Origin: Trinickia mobilis
Lineage (GTDB): Bacteria; Pseudomonadota; Gammaproteobacteria; Burkholderiales; Burkholderiaceae
DNA length: 64,000 nt
Assembly (NCBI RefSeq): GCF_017315705.1
Contig: NZ_JAFLRF010000016.1
Coordinates: forward strand, 1 to 64,000
Reading direction: 5' to 3'
Part shown: positions 1 to 8,373 of the stretch, piece after piece
Layout: every line of letters begins with the position of its first letter
Position numbering within the stretch: position 1 is the stretch's first letter
Position numbers and translations under genes: made by a program
The notes under the pieces: model-generated
What the model saw: only the letters and a program-made list of their open reading frames with translations
The model's database searches: none
Told to the model about the DNA's origin: nothing

Positions 1-541
1 GACACGGCGCCGAAGGGCAGCGATTAAGCCTAGCGGCACGCGAAGGCAGCGCATGATTCGTCCAGGATCGAGGCGGTCCGAGGTCGGGTCATGTGCTAGC
101 TTCGGCGAGTCCATCCGTATAGGCAAGACTGCTGCCTCTGGAAGATTTTTATTCCCTCTGTCAGTCGACCAGCGAATGCTTCGATGAGCGTCGAACCGTA
201 ATCGGGGTAATCGCGTCGAACCGCAAGTCGACAGTGCCACCTTAGTATCGATCGGCGCACTCTCCGAATCGGTTGACTGCGGCCTGCTATCGAGAAGCGA
301 ATACCAACACTGCTAAGCGAAGACTGACCGCCGGGTGTCGGCAAATAAGGTGGTACGCATCTTCGTTGCCGATGACCTGCGTCCCGGTGTGGGCGCCTGG
401 GAAAAATCGGAGCGGATTTAAATTGACGACGCTTCAGCGAGGCGCGCAGCGCCTGGTCCGGGCCGCCCCATGATCGCCTGACGCGAAAGCACGGCCATGG
501 GGAGGGTGACGGCAAATGTCGTTTCTTTCCGGCGCGACGTA
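1..541. other. No supported gene
   Basis: Nothing coding can be supported here. Frame 1 is open for the first eight codons and stops with TAA at 25-27, so the 3' end of a gene lying outside the window is possible but unprovable. Longer open frames on both strands are arginine-rich, lack ribosome-binding sites and resemble no family I recognise. The segment lies downstream of the porin gene, and I see no clear hairpin-plus-T-run terminator in it. Confidence 0.5.
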
Positions 542-1729
542 TCAGAACCGGTGCCGAAAGGCGAAACGCAAAATTGCCTGGCGCTCGTTCGAGGAGTCAC
601 CATAGCCGCCGATATTCGCCACGGCCTCGCTGCCTGTTGAGCTTATACCTGACGCCTTCTGGAAGGCGCCGGTGAAATACACATCGGTTCGCTTTGACAG
701 GAAATAGTCGGCCAGTACGGACACCTGGTTGTAGTGCTGGTTACCCAGGGTGTTGCCGTGTACCCGGACGCCTGTGCTCGTCGTGTAGTTGTAGGCGATG
801 CCGGCGAAGAATGCCGGGGAGAAATTCCAGCGCAGTCCGGTTTCGATATTGTTGAACTTCGGCGAAGCGCTGGCGAGCGCGGCTACATTCCCATACTGGG
901 TGTTGCTGTAAGTCAGGCCAATCACAGCCGGACCGATCGCATAGGTGCCGCCGACAGCGGCGACCTGATACGAACTGGCCGTCACATAGTTGCTGTTCAG
1001 CGCTCCGCTCAACGAGGTGGCACCGCTTGTGTTATCAGTGAACAACCCGGTTCCTGCGCTAGGTCCGGTTGGGTTCTTGAAGAAGTTGTACCCGGCACCG
1101 AGTGTCAGCGGACCGCGCGCGTATGAAGCGCCGAACGAGTAGCCGCTGCCGCCCGTGATGTTGCCCGGCTGTCCGCCCAGACTCGCTTCGGCGCCGAAGT
1201 TAAAGCCGTTGAAATTAGGGCTCACATATTTGATGCTGTTGTTCACGCGCAGCGTGTTGACGAGATTGTCAAGATCGACAGGGTGCCCGAAAGTCGTCGA
1301 TCCGCCGATATAGCCCGTGCTGGTCACGGGCTGGACATAGGCAACGACCAGATCGTACTGCCGGCCGAGCGTCAGCGTGCCGTAGCTCTTGCTGCTCAAC
1401 CCGACGTAGGTGGTGCGGCCGAACGGAGTGCCCCCTTGCGCGAACGCGCCGGTATTGATGTTGATGCCGCCTTGAATGTCGAAAATGGCTTTGAGGCCGT
1501 CGCCAAGATCTTCCGATCCGCGTATCCCCCAGCGGCTGCCGTTCTGGCCGTCGATCGAGTCCAGGTAGACTCTGCGGCCCCCGACATTCACGCCATTGAC
1601 TATATGTGTCGCGTTGGTGTTGAGTTCAATGCCCTCATCCAGGATGCCATATAGCGTGACGCTGCTTTGCGCGTGAGCCGCAACGGGTCCGAATGCAGCG
1701 ATGGCCGCCGCTAACCACATCTTCTTCAT
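542..1729 (-). CDS. Gram-negative trimeric porin (Burkholderia OmpC-like)
   Basis: Outer-membrane general porin of the family typical of beta-proteobacteria. It begins with a clear Sec signal peptide, with cleavage likely after the AHA at residues 18-20, followed by QSSVTLYG, the usual first beta strand. Further family marks are the YVGLSSKSYGTLTLGRQYD block near residue 110, a loop-rich middle, and a C-terminal RHRF ending in the terminal Phe used by the BAM complex. Length (395 aa) is slightly above the usual 350-390. It is the last minus-strand gene of the local amino-acid island, 186 bp downstream of the lyase homologue. It probably admits small solutes used by that pathway, but specificity cannot be read from sequence. 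Confidence 0.93.
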   Translation of the reverse strand: MKKMWLAAAIAAFGPVAAHAQSSVTLYGILDEGIELNTNATHIVNGVNVGGRRVYLDSIDGQNGSRWGIRGSEDLGDGLKAIFDIQGGININTGAFAQGGTPFGRTTYVGLSSKSYGTLTLGRQYDLVVAYVQPVTSTGYIGGSTTFGHPVDLDNLVNTLRVNNSIKYVSPNFNGFNFGAEASLGGQPGNITGGSGYSFGASYARGPLTLGAGYNFFKNPTGPSAGTGLFTDNTSGATSLSGALNSNYVTASSYQVAAVGGTYAIGPAVIGLTYSNTQYGNVAALASASPKFNNIETGLRWNFSPAFFAGIAYNYTTSTGVRVHGNTLGNQHYNQVSVLADYFLSKRTDVYFTGAFQKASGISSTGSEAVANIGGYGDSSNERQAILRFAFRHRF

Positions 1730-1915
1730 CTTAGTGATCCTAAATATATTATTGAAAATAACGTAATGAAACTGTATTCCGGCGCAACTGCCCGGAACCT
1801 GTCGTCGCGCGAAGGAACGGCTTCGATCTATAGTGATGGAATAACCGAAAGCGCACGATACGTGCGCCGCTGCCCCGGCTTCATGAACTGCGGGGCAACG
1901 GGCATATTGCGTGGA

Positions 1916-3559
1916 TCAGCCCGGGTAATGTTGAAGCAGGGTCGCGGCGGCCCGAAACTCCGGTGTAAAGGGCAGGTCCGAATCACGGAACGGGACTGTC
2001 TTGCGCAGTGCATCGAGCAACGCCTGCGTTTGCGGCGACAACGTAAAACCAGTGCCTTTCTGCTGGCGCAACTGAACCGCCTGCGCAGCTGAGATCAGTT
2101 CGATACCTGTCAACTGAAAGGAGTTGTCGATCTCGGTCCGCACGTGCCGGATCACCTCTGGAGCATTGGTGGCGATGTCTTCTATGTCGCCGGCGGCAGG
2201 CAGGAAGTCCATTGAAACCGGCATCGCGAGCGCCTTATTCGCTTCAGCCAGTGCGAGGGGCGGCTTCTCCATTGCACCGAACGCGTGCAGCGTATGATCC
2301 GTGCCGAGGAAGCGGCTTAGGTGCGTGAAGTGCGGGTCGTTGAGCTTGATGATGCGCTCAGCAGAGGCAAGTGAACCGTGTGCGAGCGCGATACCTGTCT
2401 GTTCGAACGCCAGCACGAACGGCCAGGGCTCGAAGTTGGCGTTTGGCAGCACGGCGCCATAAACATTCTTGCCCTCAAGGTAGCTGCGCCGCGCCTGCCA
2501 GAGGTCGCTTTTCGGCTTGACACCGACATCCACGCCCGGGTTGTCGTCCGACGAGTTCAACTGCAGCTCGATCAGTCGCTCGTCTTCGCTGTAGCTCTTG
2601 TCGATCTCACCAAGCAGATACGGGGCGTCCCGGTAACTTAGCGGATCTTGCAGGGCACGTTCGTCGTCACGTTGCCAAAGACTGCTGCCGGCGAGGATCG
2701 AGCGCAGTTGCGCGCCTGCGCTGACTACTTCAGGGTAGGGGTGCAGGGCAAGGGAATCCTCGAGAAACGGCGATACGTTGCCGTTCAGACCTTGCAGGCT
2801 CATGGCGAACACAAGCTTTTCGACGTGTGCAAGCTGCTTGAGGTCGACCAGAGCCAGTGCCGCCATGCCCGTGGAATACGCGTTTGAGCTGAGCATCCCA
2901 AGCGCGTCCTTGCCCCACGGCTGGATGGGCTTGATGCCGGCCTCCTTCAACGCCTGGGCTGTCGGGACCTTCTCGCCCTTGTAGTACACCTCTCCTTCCC
3001 CCATCATGGTCAGTCCGACGTGGCTGAGGATCGTTATGTCAGCTTCGCCGATCGAGCCTTCCGCAGGCATGGCGGGTGTAATGTCCGTATTGAGGAACTG
3101 GACGTACTTGTTGGCTACGGCGGGTTGAACGCCTGAAGCACCGACCAGAATCTGATTCAAGCGCGTCGCCAATACTGCCCGAGCTGTACGCGTATCCATG
3201 TCCGGTCCGACTCCAGCAGAGTGGGCATGAAGGAGCGCTGCGTTAAAGCGTGTCGAAGCGGCGATGACCTCAGGCGTAAGTTGGCCTTGAGCGTCGACCA
3301 TCTGACGGTCCTTGTTAAGGCCGACGCCCACTGTGAGACCGTAGATGCGCTGACCCTGCATGGCGGCCTCAAGCACCAGTTCGTGGCCTTGCGTCACGCG
3401 CTGCAGCGCTTCGGGCGGGACGATCACCGACTCGCCGTCTGCGATTCTGGCGATCATTTCAGGCGTCGTTGTTCTGCCGTCCAGAACGACGGCGGCATGA
3501 CTTGTCAGCGCCGGCAACAACAATATGGCGCCAATGATCTTTCTGACAGGATTCCTCAT
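1916..3559 (-). CDS. Exported HAL/PAL-family lyase homologue lacking the MIO triad
   Basis: Homologue of histidine/phenylalanine ammonia-lyases (547 aa, close to the family's 500-560). Family marks are the catalytic-tyrosine block YGLTVGVG (Y about 73), LQDPLSYRDAPY near 310, and NSSDDNP near 340. Two things are unusual. Residues 1-22 form a signal peptide, whereas HAL is cytoplasmic. The segment that carries Ala-Ser-Gly in active enzymes (GSVGASGDLAP) reads GSIGEADITI at 168-177, so the self-made MIO electrophile should not form there. An ASG at 141-143 aligns with an upstream, non-catalytic segment. It may be a non-MIO lyase or isomerase, a binding protein, or a divergent periplasmic enzyme. 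A HutC-like operator lies about 100 bp upstream. Family call is firm; activity is unknown. Confidence 0.85.
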   Translation of the reverse strand: MRNPVRKIIGAILLLPALTSHAAVVLDGRTTTPEMIARIADGESVIVPPEALQRVTQGHELVLEAAMQGQRIYGLTVGVGLNKDRQMVDAQGQLTPEVIAASTRFNAALLHAHSAGVGPDMDTRTARAVLATRLNQILVGASGVQPAVANKYVQFLNTDITPAMPAEGSIGEADITILSHVGLTMMGEGEVYYKGEKVPTAQALKEAGIKPIQPWGKDALGMLSSNAYSTGMAALALVDLKQLAHVEKLVFAMSLQGLNGNVSPFLEDSLALHPYPEVVSAGAQLRSILAGSSLWQRDDERALQDPLSYRDAPYLLGEIDKSYSEDERLIELQLNSSDDNPGVDVGVKPKSDLWQARRSYLEGKNVYGAVLPNANFEPWPFVLAFEQTGIALAHGSLASAERIIKLNDPHFTHLSRFLGTDHTLHAFGAMEKPPLALAEANKALAMPVSMDFLPAAGDIEDIATNAPEVIRHVRTEIDNSFQLTGIELISAAQAVQLRQQKGTGFTLSPQTQALLDALRKTVPFRDSDLPFTPEFRAAATLLQHYPG

Positions 3560-3654
3560 GGATATTTTCCAGCTTTTATGAAGCTTTCGTTGGTCACCGC
3601 GCTTCGCTGCCTTGCGCGCTCTCGGGCGACATTCCGGCGCCGACGTGATAGCCT

Positions 3655-3670
3655 ATTCGTATATACATAT
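3655..3670. promoter_or_regulatory. Candidate HutC/GntR operator upstream of the lyase homologue
   Basis: The 16-mer ATTCGTATATACATAT matches 14 of 16 positions of the perfect palindrome at 8044-8059. It lies 96 bp before the lyase start. HutC-type GntR repressors bind TTGTATATACAA-like sites, and a HutC-like gene is encoded nearby at 4579-5289. The match is seen; the binding is inferred. Confidence 0.5.
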
Positions 3671-3816
3671 TCTTGCAACAGTTTAAAAATAATTTTTCGT
3701 GAAATGCTTAGGAGAATTAGCCGCACATTCTCGCTGAGCCTTTTCTGTAGCCATTCTCACGAAAAATGTCTTGCGAAAAGCTTTCGCTATGTGAGGTCGT
3801 GCGCGGTGTTGCGAAA

Positions 3817-3832
3817 TAATGTAAATACAAAT
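3817..3832. promoter_or_regulatory. Weaker HutC-like half operator
   Basis: The right half GTAAATACAAAT differs by one base from the right side of the palindrome at 8044-8059, while the left half is degenerate. It is about 260 bp upstream of the lyase start, so it is either an auxiliary site or a chance AT-rich match. Confidence 0.25.
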
Positions 3833-4057
3833 GCAACACGTTTGGGCATCAGCGTTTGAATTCGGTACTGGATGCGCCCCGAGCCGGGGCGGGGGAGAAG
3901 GTGTTGGCGCGCGGCAGGTCAATCGCTTCACGGGCTGTACGGGGCAGGCATGCGGCAAGGCGAGATGGAAATCGGCGGAGCGCGGTAAGCATACGGGCAG
4001 CCTGTCTTGAACGGGCGCAAAGAGCTTGAGAGTATCGTGTCCGCTTATTAAATAGGT

Positions 4058-4229
4058 ATGCAAACTAACACGATCGAGGGGCGAGCACCGGTTGGACGTC
4101 GTCGTCGACGCCGCCGTTACAGCGGCGAATTCAAGGCCTAGGTGGTTGCTGCGTGCCAAGGCTCGAGCAATCGATTGCGGTCAGTTGGCCGACCGCAGAA
4201 GCAACTGCATGTGCGGCGTGGCTGCGCGA
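4058..4229 (+). pseudogene. IS66-type OrfA (tnpA) remnant
   Basis: Starting at an ATG the reading is MQTNTIEGRAPVGRRRRRRR then YSGEFKA, a stop (TAG at 4139-4141), and in the same frame VVAACQGSS. This is the N-terminal pattern of IS66-family OrfA, where the family reads EFKA(R/Q)VVAAC; the stop replaces the Arg/Gln codon. The downstream helix-turn-helix portion has decayed and is not recognisable. No terminal inverted repeats or target duplications could be identified. With the tnpB fragment that follows, this is the fossil of one element. Confidence 0.6.
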
Positions 4230-4238
4230 GCGGCTTAG

Positions 4239-4493
4239 GTGATCCGCATCGATAAGGTGGGGCTGGCGGTCGATCCGCCGGACATGCGGGCCGGTTTCGA
4301 TACAGCGCTGGCACGGGTGGTCAAGGTGTTCGACGCTGCCCGTCCGCACCACGCTTATCTGTTCGCCAATCGCCGCGCCAATCGCATGAAGGCGCTGGTT
4401 CACGACGGCATCGCCGGCCGCTTAGGGACCGCGTTCGGGAAGGGGCGTAGAAATACGGCGGGCGGGCCACTGAGACAAGGGGCCGCTAGCTAA
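4239..4493 (+). pseudogene. IS66 OrfB (tnpB) N-terminal remnant
   Basis: From GTG 4239 the translation reads MIRIDKVGLAV, DPPDMRAGFDTALARVVKVF and AYLFANRRANRMKALVHDGI. This is the conserved N-terminal half of IS66 OrfB, which normally runs to about 115 aa and continues IWLAARRLNQGKF. After HDGIA the homology ends and unrelated sequence runs to a stop at 4491-4493. Only about 60 residues of the real protein remain. The large transposase (tnpC) is absent, so the element cannot move on its own. Confidence 0.7.
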
Positions 4494-4578
4494 AACAGGA
4501 AGCGTGTTGGGTGCGTCGTCACGCGCGGGTTGATGCTGAGTGAGCTCTACGGCTGTCAAGCTGAACCCGCAAGATGGG

Positions 4579-5289
4579 TCAAAACTGCCCGCTCAACTGG
4601 TAACGGCTCGCTGGATGCCAAAGCATGACGTCGGTGGCGACTTGACCTCTCGCCCTGGTGCGCCGGTGCAGCACGAGACACGGTTCGCCGATTGCCATCT
4701 TCAGCACCTGACGCACGGCAGATGGCGCCTGACGTGCAGTCACCCAGTACTGTACGCCCTGGGCAGGAGCGACGTTCGTCATGTACTGGTTTGGCGTTTG
4801 CGCTTCGAAGTCCTGAGTGAGGTATTCTGGAAACACCAGTCCGTTCACGTAGCGATCTTCGAGCTGGATCGGCACGCCGTTCTCGAAATGGACAATGCGC
4901 GAGTGAAACGCCGGATCGTTCGTCGACAGTTCGAGGGTTTGCACGACGAGAGGATCATGCGTGGCCTCGAGCAGTAGCAGTTTGCTGGTATGTCTGTCGC
5001 CGCGGCTATTGATCTCCTCCGAGATGCTGCGGATTTCGATGAGCGTGGACTCATAGCGGGTGTCGGCGACGAAGGTTCCACAGCCCCTTACGCGTGTCAG
5101 GACGCGTTCGGTTACCAGTTCGCGAAGCGCGCGATTGACGGTCATGCGTGAAAGACCGAACTCCTTCGCAAGCAACTCCTCCGTCGGAATCATGTCGCCG
5201 CGGCGCCACTCTTCCGTCTCTATCATCTTCAATACGTGCGTTTTCAGTTGCTGGTAAGCGGGAGTCGAGGTCGGGAGGGTCTTTTCCAT
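4579..5289 (-). CDS. GntR-family regulator, HutC/UTRA type
   Basis: Transcriptional regulator of 236 aa. The N-terminal winged helix (residues 10-75: ...IPTEELLAKEFGLSRMTVNRALRELV...GCGTFVAD) is typical GntR. The C-terminal UTRA ligand domain begins near residue 85 and contains the HutC-like ISEEINSRG and QLEDRYVN blocks. HutC represses histidine-utilisation genes and senses urocanate. Here the neighbours are a HAL-family homologue, an ornithine-cyclodeaminase homologue, an MFS carrier and a porin, so it plausibly controls that set through the TTGTATATACAA-like sites. A GTATA half-site near 5317-5332, just upstream of its start, hints at autoregulation. The ligand is unknown. Confidence 0.85.
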   Translation of the reverse strand: MEKTLPTSTPAYQQLKTHVLKMIETEEWRRGDMIPTEELLAKEFGLSRMTVNRALRELVTERVLTRVRGCGTFVADTRYESTLIEIRSISEEINSRGDRHTSKLLLLEATHDPLVVQTLELSTNDPAFHSRIVHFENGVPIQLEDRYVNGLVFPEYLTQDFEAQTPNQYMTNVAPAQGVQYWVTARQAPSAVRQVLKMAIGEPCLVLHRRTRARGQVATDVMLWHPASRYQLSGQF

Positions 5290-5425
5290 ATTCAGTAGAG
5301 CATGATGTGTAGCCGCCTATTGTATAGCCATGGAGAACCGCGGAGGCTGCCGCGCCGGTTGGCGGCGGCGACAGCCTCGTACGATGCCGGTTCTTGACTA
5401 TACGAGGTCGGCCCGGGCGCGTATG

Positions 5426-6430
5426 TCAGGCGAACTGCAACGATTGTCCGATACCGAGGCGCTTGGCTTTCTCGAGCATCGCGTGACCAAGCCCGATGTC
5501 GCTGAGACTCAGGCCGCGATGCCAGAACAGGATCGTCTCGTCGTCGTTCTGGCGGCCGGCCTTCTTGCCTGCCACGATCTCGCCAAGCTCCGCATGTAGC
5601 GTTTCTTCCGAAAGGCGGTCGCTGTCGACGTGCTGCCTGAGTGCGCCGAATGGCAGACCCTTGCGGCATTGTCCCCAATCGTCAACCACCATCTTGTTCA
5701 TGATATCCGTCAGCGAGAGCTCGACGGCGCTCATCGTGCCATAGGGCATCACTAGCGCTCCGCGCTTGATCCACTCGGTTTTTAGCAGCGGTTCCGGCTT
5801 TGGCAGGCGCGACGCTTCTACCACAATGTCTGCGCCGCATACGCAGGACTCCCAGTCCTCAGTGACGCGGACTGGCTTGCCGAGATCGTGAGACAGCCGC
5901 TGGGCGAACGCATTGCGGCTTTCCTCGCGCCGCGAATGCACGCGGATTTCGTCGAAGTCGAACAGATGGTCGAGCAATCGTACGTTCCAGTAGGACGTGC
6001 CGCGCGCACCGATGTGCGCAAGCACCTTGCTGCCTTTGCGGGCCAGATATTTGGCTCCCAGTGCGGTCATCGCGCCGGTGCGCATGTCGGTGATCGATGT
6101 TGCATCGAGGATGGCCTTCGGGGCTCCCGTCTCGGGATCGAAGAGATTAAGCACGGCTAGCTCCGAAGGCAAGCCGCGATGATAGTTGTTGACGAAATCG
6201 CCAACGACTTTCACGCCCGCGAGGCCGAGTGGGTGAATGACCCCGCGCAGGACGTTGAAGTGTCCTTCTGCCGAATCCTTCGGAATCAGATGGACACGTG
6301 GTTCGATCACGGTTTGGCGATTGCCCTGGGCGGCCAGCGCCGATTCCACGGCAGCCAGAATCTCCGCGTCCGTCAAGTCCAGTCGTTCGACGTCCAGACG
6401 GTTCAGATAGGTGAAGTGGATTGATTGCAT
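5426..6430 (-). CDS. Ornithine cyclodeaminase / mu-crystallin family protein
   Basis: 334 aa, normal for the family. The start is the ATG at 6430, preceded by AGGAG at a suitable distance; an open frame running further upstream belongs to the MFS gene's region and is not used. Family marks are the substrate-side LAGVKVVGDFVNNY, LFDPETGAPKAILDATSITDMRTGA near residues 110-140, and a Rossmann core VLAHIGARGTSYWNVRLL. The usual GxGxQA is changed to GARGTS, so cofactor binding may differ. Members are NAD(P)-dependent ornithine cyclodeaminases, ketimine or imine reductases, or dehydrogenases of various amino acids; the substrate cannot be assigned. It lies 26 bp after the MFS gene on the same strand, so the two form an operon. 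Confidence 0.85.
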   Translation of the reverse strand: MQSIHFTYLNRLDVERLDLTDAEILAAVESALAAQGNRQTVIEPRVHLIPKDSAEGHFNVLRGVIHPLGLAGVKVVGDFVNNYHRGLPSELAVLNLFDPETGAPKAILDATSITDMRTGAMTALGAKYLARKGSKVLAHIGARGTSYWNVRLLDHLFDFDEIRVHSRREESRNAFAQRLSHDLGKPVRVTEDWESCVCGADIVVEASRLPKPEPLLKTEWIKRGALVMPYGTMSAVELSLTDIMNKMVVDDWGQCRKGLPFGALRQHVDSDRLSEETLHAELGEIVAGKKAGRQNDDETILFWHRGLSLSDIGLGHAMLEKAKRLGIGQSLQFA

Positions 6431-6456
6431 AGAAGGTCTCCTGAAAAAAAAGATGT

Positions 6457-7809
6457 CTAATCCGACAGCCCGCCTTGAGGCGGCGGTGCGGACATATGCG
6501 ATTGGGTGTGCGCGGGCGACATCGTTTCGCCCGGCGATGCTGGCGCAATGCCGCGTCGGCGAAAGCGGCGCAGATCGGCTTCCGGATGAATCAGCAGGGC
6601 CGCCACTATACCGAGAGCGATGACGAGCAGACCCGCATAAAGATATCCGGTGCGGAAACCGTCGACGGGGTCCGTGCCCACGTCGACAATCAGGCCCATA
6701 GCGACGGGCGCGATCAGGCCGGCGAGGGTGTGAACCGAGTTGGTAATGCCCAGCAGTGCGCCGCGCTGCGAGGAAGGACAGATCTCTCCGATCAGCGTCG
6801 AACCGAGCGTGAAGATAACGCTGCCTATCGAGAAGGCGAGGCCAATCAGAAAAATCTTCAATGGGCCAAGGGGCAACATGGGTACAAAGGCTAGCGCCGC
6901 GCCGGCGCCGACCACGCACGCGCAGCCGAACGCACCCCGTGCAAGGCGGCTCGAATACCCATTCTTTGTGAGCTGTTGCGATATGAATGCGAAGCCGGGG
7001 GCCAGCACGATCTGCATGACCGAGGGGAGGGCAATCACCCAGGCCGCCGTCGAGGGGGCGAGGTGAACAGCCTTGATCAGGTAGTTGGCGAGCCAGACGA
7101 TGTTAAGCGCAATCATCCAGTATGCGGCGAATCCTGCGATGTACACGCCCAGCGCGGTACGGCTCAGAATCAGATAGCGGTACGGAATGCGGGCGGGCTG
7201 CACGCCGTCTGGTATCGCGTTGCCTACGGGCCCGTCCTGCCCGACAGCCGTCCAGACGATGGCCCAGGCCAGACCAGACACGGCCAGCGCGGCAAAGGCG
7301 GCATGCCAACTGTAATGCACGATGATCCACGTGATGAGCGGCGCGACCACGCCGGCTCCGAACGCGGCGCCGGATGCAACAACGCTGGTCGGCACGGCGC
7401 GGCGCTTGTCGCCGAACCATTTGTAGACGGCGTGAAGCGCGATGGGAAACGCCGGCCCTTCTGCGGCGCCGAGAATTACCCGGCTGCCGAACAGCGCAAC
7501 AAAGCTGACGGTGCCTGTCATGGGTACAAGCGCCAAAGCCCATATCACACTCATCATCAGCATGATGCGTTTGGTTGAGACACGGTTGGACAGGAACCCG
7601 ACTACCACACCCGAAATTGAGAACAGCAGAAAAAAAGCGCTTCCCAGTGCGCCAAACTGTGCATGGGTCAGTCCTAGTTCCTTGATGATCGCCGTGCTGG
7701 ACAAGCCAACGACCGCCTTATCTGCGAAGTTGATCAGCATGAACAGAAACACGAGTGCGACAATCGTCCATGCTTTCCGTCCGCCAAGAGTCTGATTTGT
7801 CTCGTTCAT
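6457..7809 (-). CDS. MFS transporter, anion:cation symporter (phthalate permease-like) type
   Basis: 450-aa inner-membrane carrier with twelve predicted helices in two halves. The ACS/phthalate-permease type is suggested by the N-terminal NFADKAVVG after helix 1, by GFLSNRVSTKRIMLM between helices 2 and 3, and by GAAEGPAFPIALHAVYKWF near residue 115. Such carriers usually take up organic acids. It is the first gene of an operon with the ornithine-cyclodeaminase homologue, so the imported compound is probably that enzyme's substrate or a precursor. A perfect 16-bp HutC-like palindrome and a degenerate copy lie 235 and 106 bp upstream. Confidence 0.88.
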   Translation of the reverse strand: MNETNQTLGGRKAWTIVALVFLFMLINFADKAVVGLSSTAIIKELGLTHAQFGALGSAFFLLFSISGVVVGFLSNRVSTKRIMLMMSVIWALALVPMTGTVSFVALFGSRVILGAAEGPAFPIALHAVYKWFGDKRRAVPTSVVASGAAFGAGVVAPLITWIIVHYSWHAAFAALAVSGLAWAIVWTAVGQDGPVGNAIPDGVQPARIPYRYLILSRTALGVYIAGFAAYWMIALNIVWLANYLIKAVHLAPSTAAWVIALPSVMQIVLAPGFAFISQQLTKNGYSSRLARGAFGCACVVGAGAALAFVPMLPLGPLKIFLIGLAFSIGSVIFTLGSTLIGEICPSSQRGALLGITNSVHTLAGLIAPVAMGLIVDVGTDPVDGFRTGYLYAGLLVIALGIVAALLIHPEADLRRFRRRGIAPASPGETMSPAHTQSHMSAPPPQGGLSD

Positions 7810-7914
7810 TTCGTTCGTTCCTTGCTTTCAGCGCCGCGACCGCACCATCGATTCTGATCGGGCACCGGCTGCGCAAGCGGCCTCATTGACTTCGCAAGGT
7901 AGCAGCGTCATTAA

Positions 7915-7930
7915 ACATTGTCTATACATA
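7915..7930. promoter_or_regulatory. Degenerate HutC-like operator upstream of the MFS operon
   Basis: The core GTCTATACA differs by one base from the GTATATACA of the palindrome at 8044-8059; over 16 positions 12 match. It lies about 105 bp upstream of the MFS start, where a repressor site would be expected. Confidence 0.35.
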
Positions 7931-8043
7931 TTTTGCCGATGTGCCGATCCAGAGGTACTGCCGGACACCGTGATCTACCTTGCTATCTCTCGTCTGTCCG
8001 CGGAATCTATTTCATACTTTCGGCGAGATTTGATCGGTCAGAA

Positions 8044-8059
8044 ATTTGTATATACAAAT
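8044..8059. promoter_or_regulatory. Perfect HutC/GntR-type palindromic operator
   Basis: ATTTGTATATACAAAT is a perfect 16-bp palindrome whose centre TTGTATATACAA is the classic HutC-subfamily recognition pattern. It is the best of a series of similar sites found only around the genes of this island. The neighbouring regulator at 4579-5289 is the obvious candidate binder. Confidence 0.6.
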
Positions 8060-8158
8060 AGGGCGAGGTACACTCGTGCCACGAATTCCCCGGCTTTCGT
8101 CATTCCACGTTCGCCGGCGGCGGCCTGAATGTACCGTACTAATCCTTTGGGCACTCAT

Positions 8159-8308
8159 ATGAACAATCCGAAACACATCGACCCGCATCTGGGCCGTGTG
8201 CTGTTCAACGATCCGGCCACCGGCGTGATGCGTCACGCGATCCGGATGACGTGGGAGGCTGGATCGACCTCGTCAATTTTTTTGCGATGCGCACCGGGAC
8301 GGCCCTGA
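8159..8308 (+). pseudogene. Short gene remnant, possibly ring-hydroxylating dioxygenase N-terminus
   Basis: A 49-codon frame starting MNNPKHIDPHLGRVLFNDPA. The first 25 residues faintly resemble the N-terminus of benzoate/anthranilate-type dioxygenase large subunits (IDxHL...L..D...GVYR). The resemblance stops at TGVMRHAIR, where those proteins continue to the Rieske domain. There is no ribosome-binding site. It reads as a truncated 5' end, or a chance frame, at the border between the amino-acid island and the sulfite reductase operon. The family suggestion is weak. The 65 bases after it hold nothing recognisable. Confidence 0.22.
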
Positions 8309-8373
8309 TGCTTGATGACCTTGCGGATCGACGCGTCGCCATCACGTCACGCAACTCATAGCCCAGCTTCTTA

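Larger units (their letters stand above)
3560..4057. other. Intergenic region with operators, no gene
   Basis: Comparatively AT-rich upstream region of the lyase homologue, running into the IS66-type debris. It holds two HutC-like operator sequences (listed separately). No open frame here has a credible start or family resemblance. Confidence 0.5.
7810..8158. other. Promoter region upstream of the MFS operon
   Basis: AT-richer intergenic stretch holding two HutC-like operator candidates, listed separately. No gene is visible. Confidence 0.5.
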
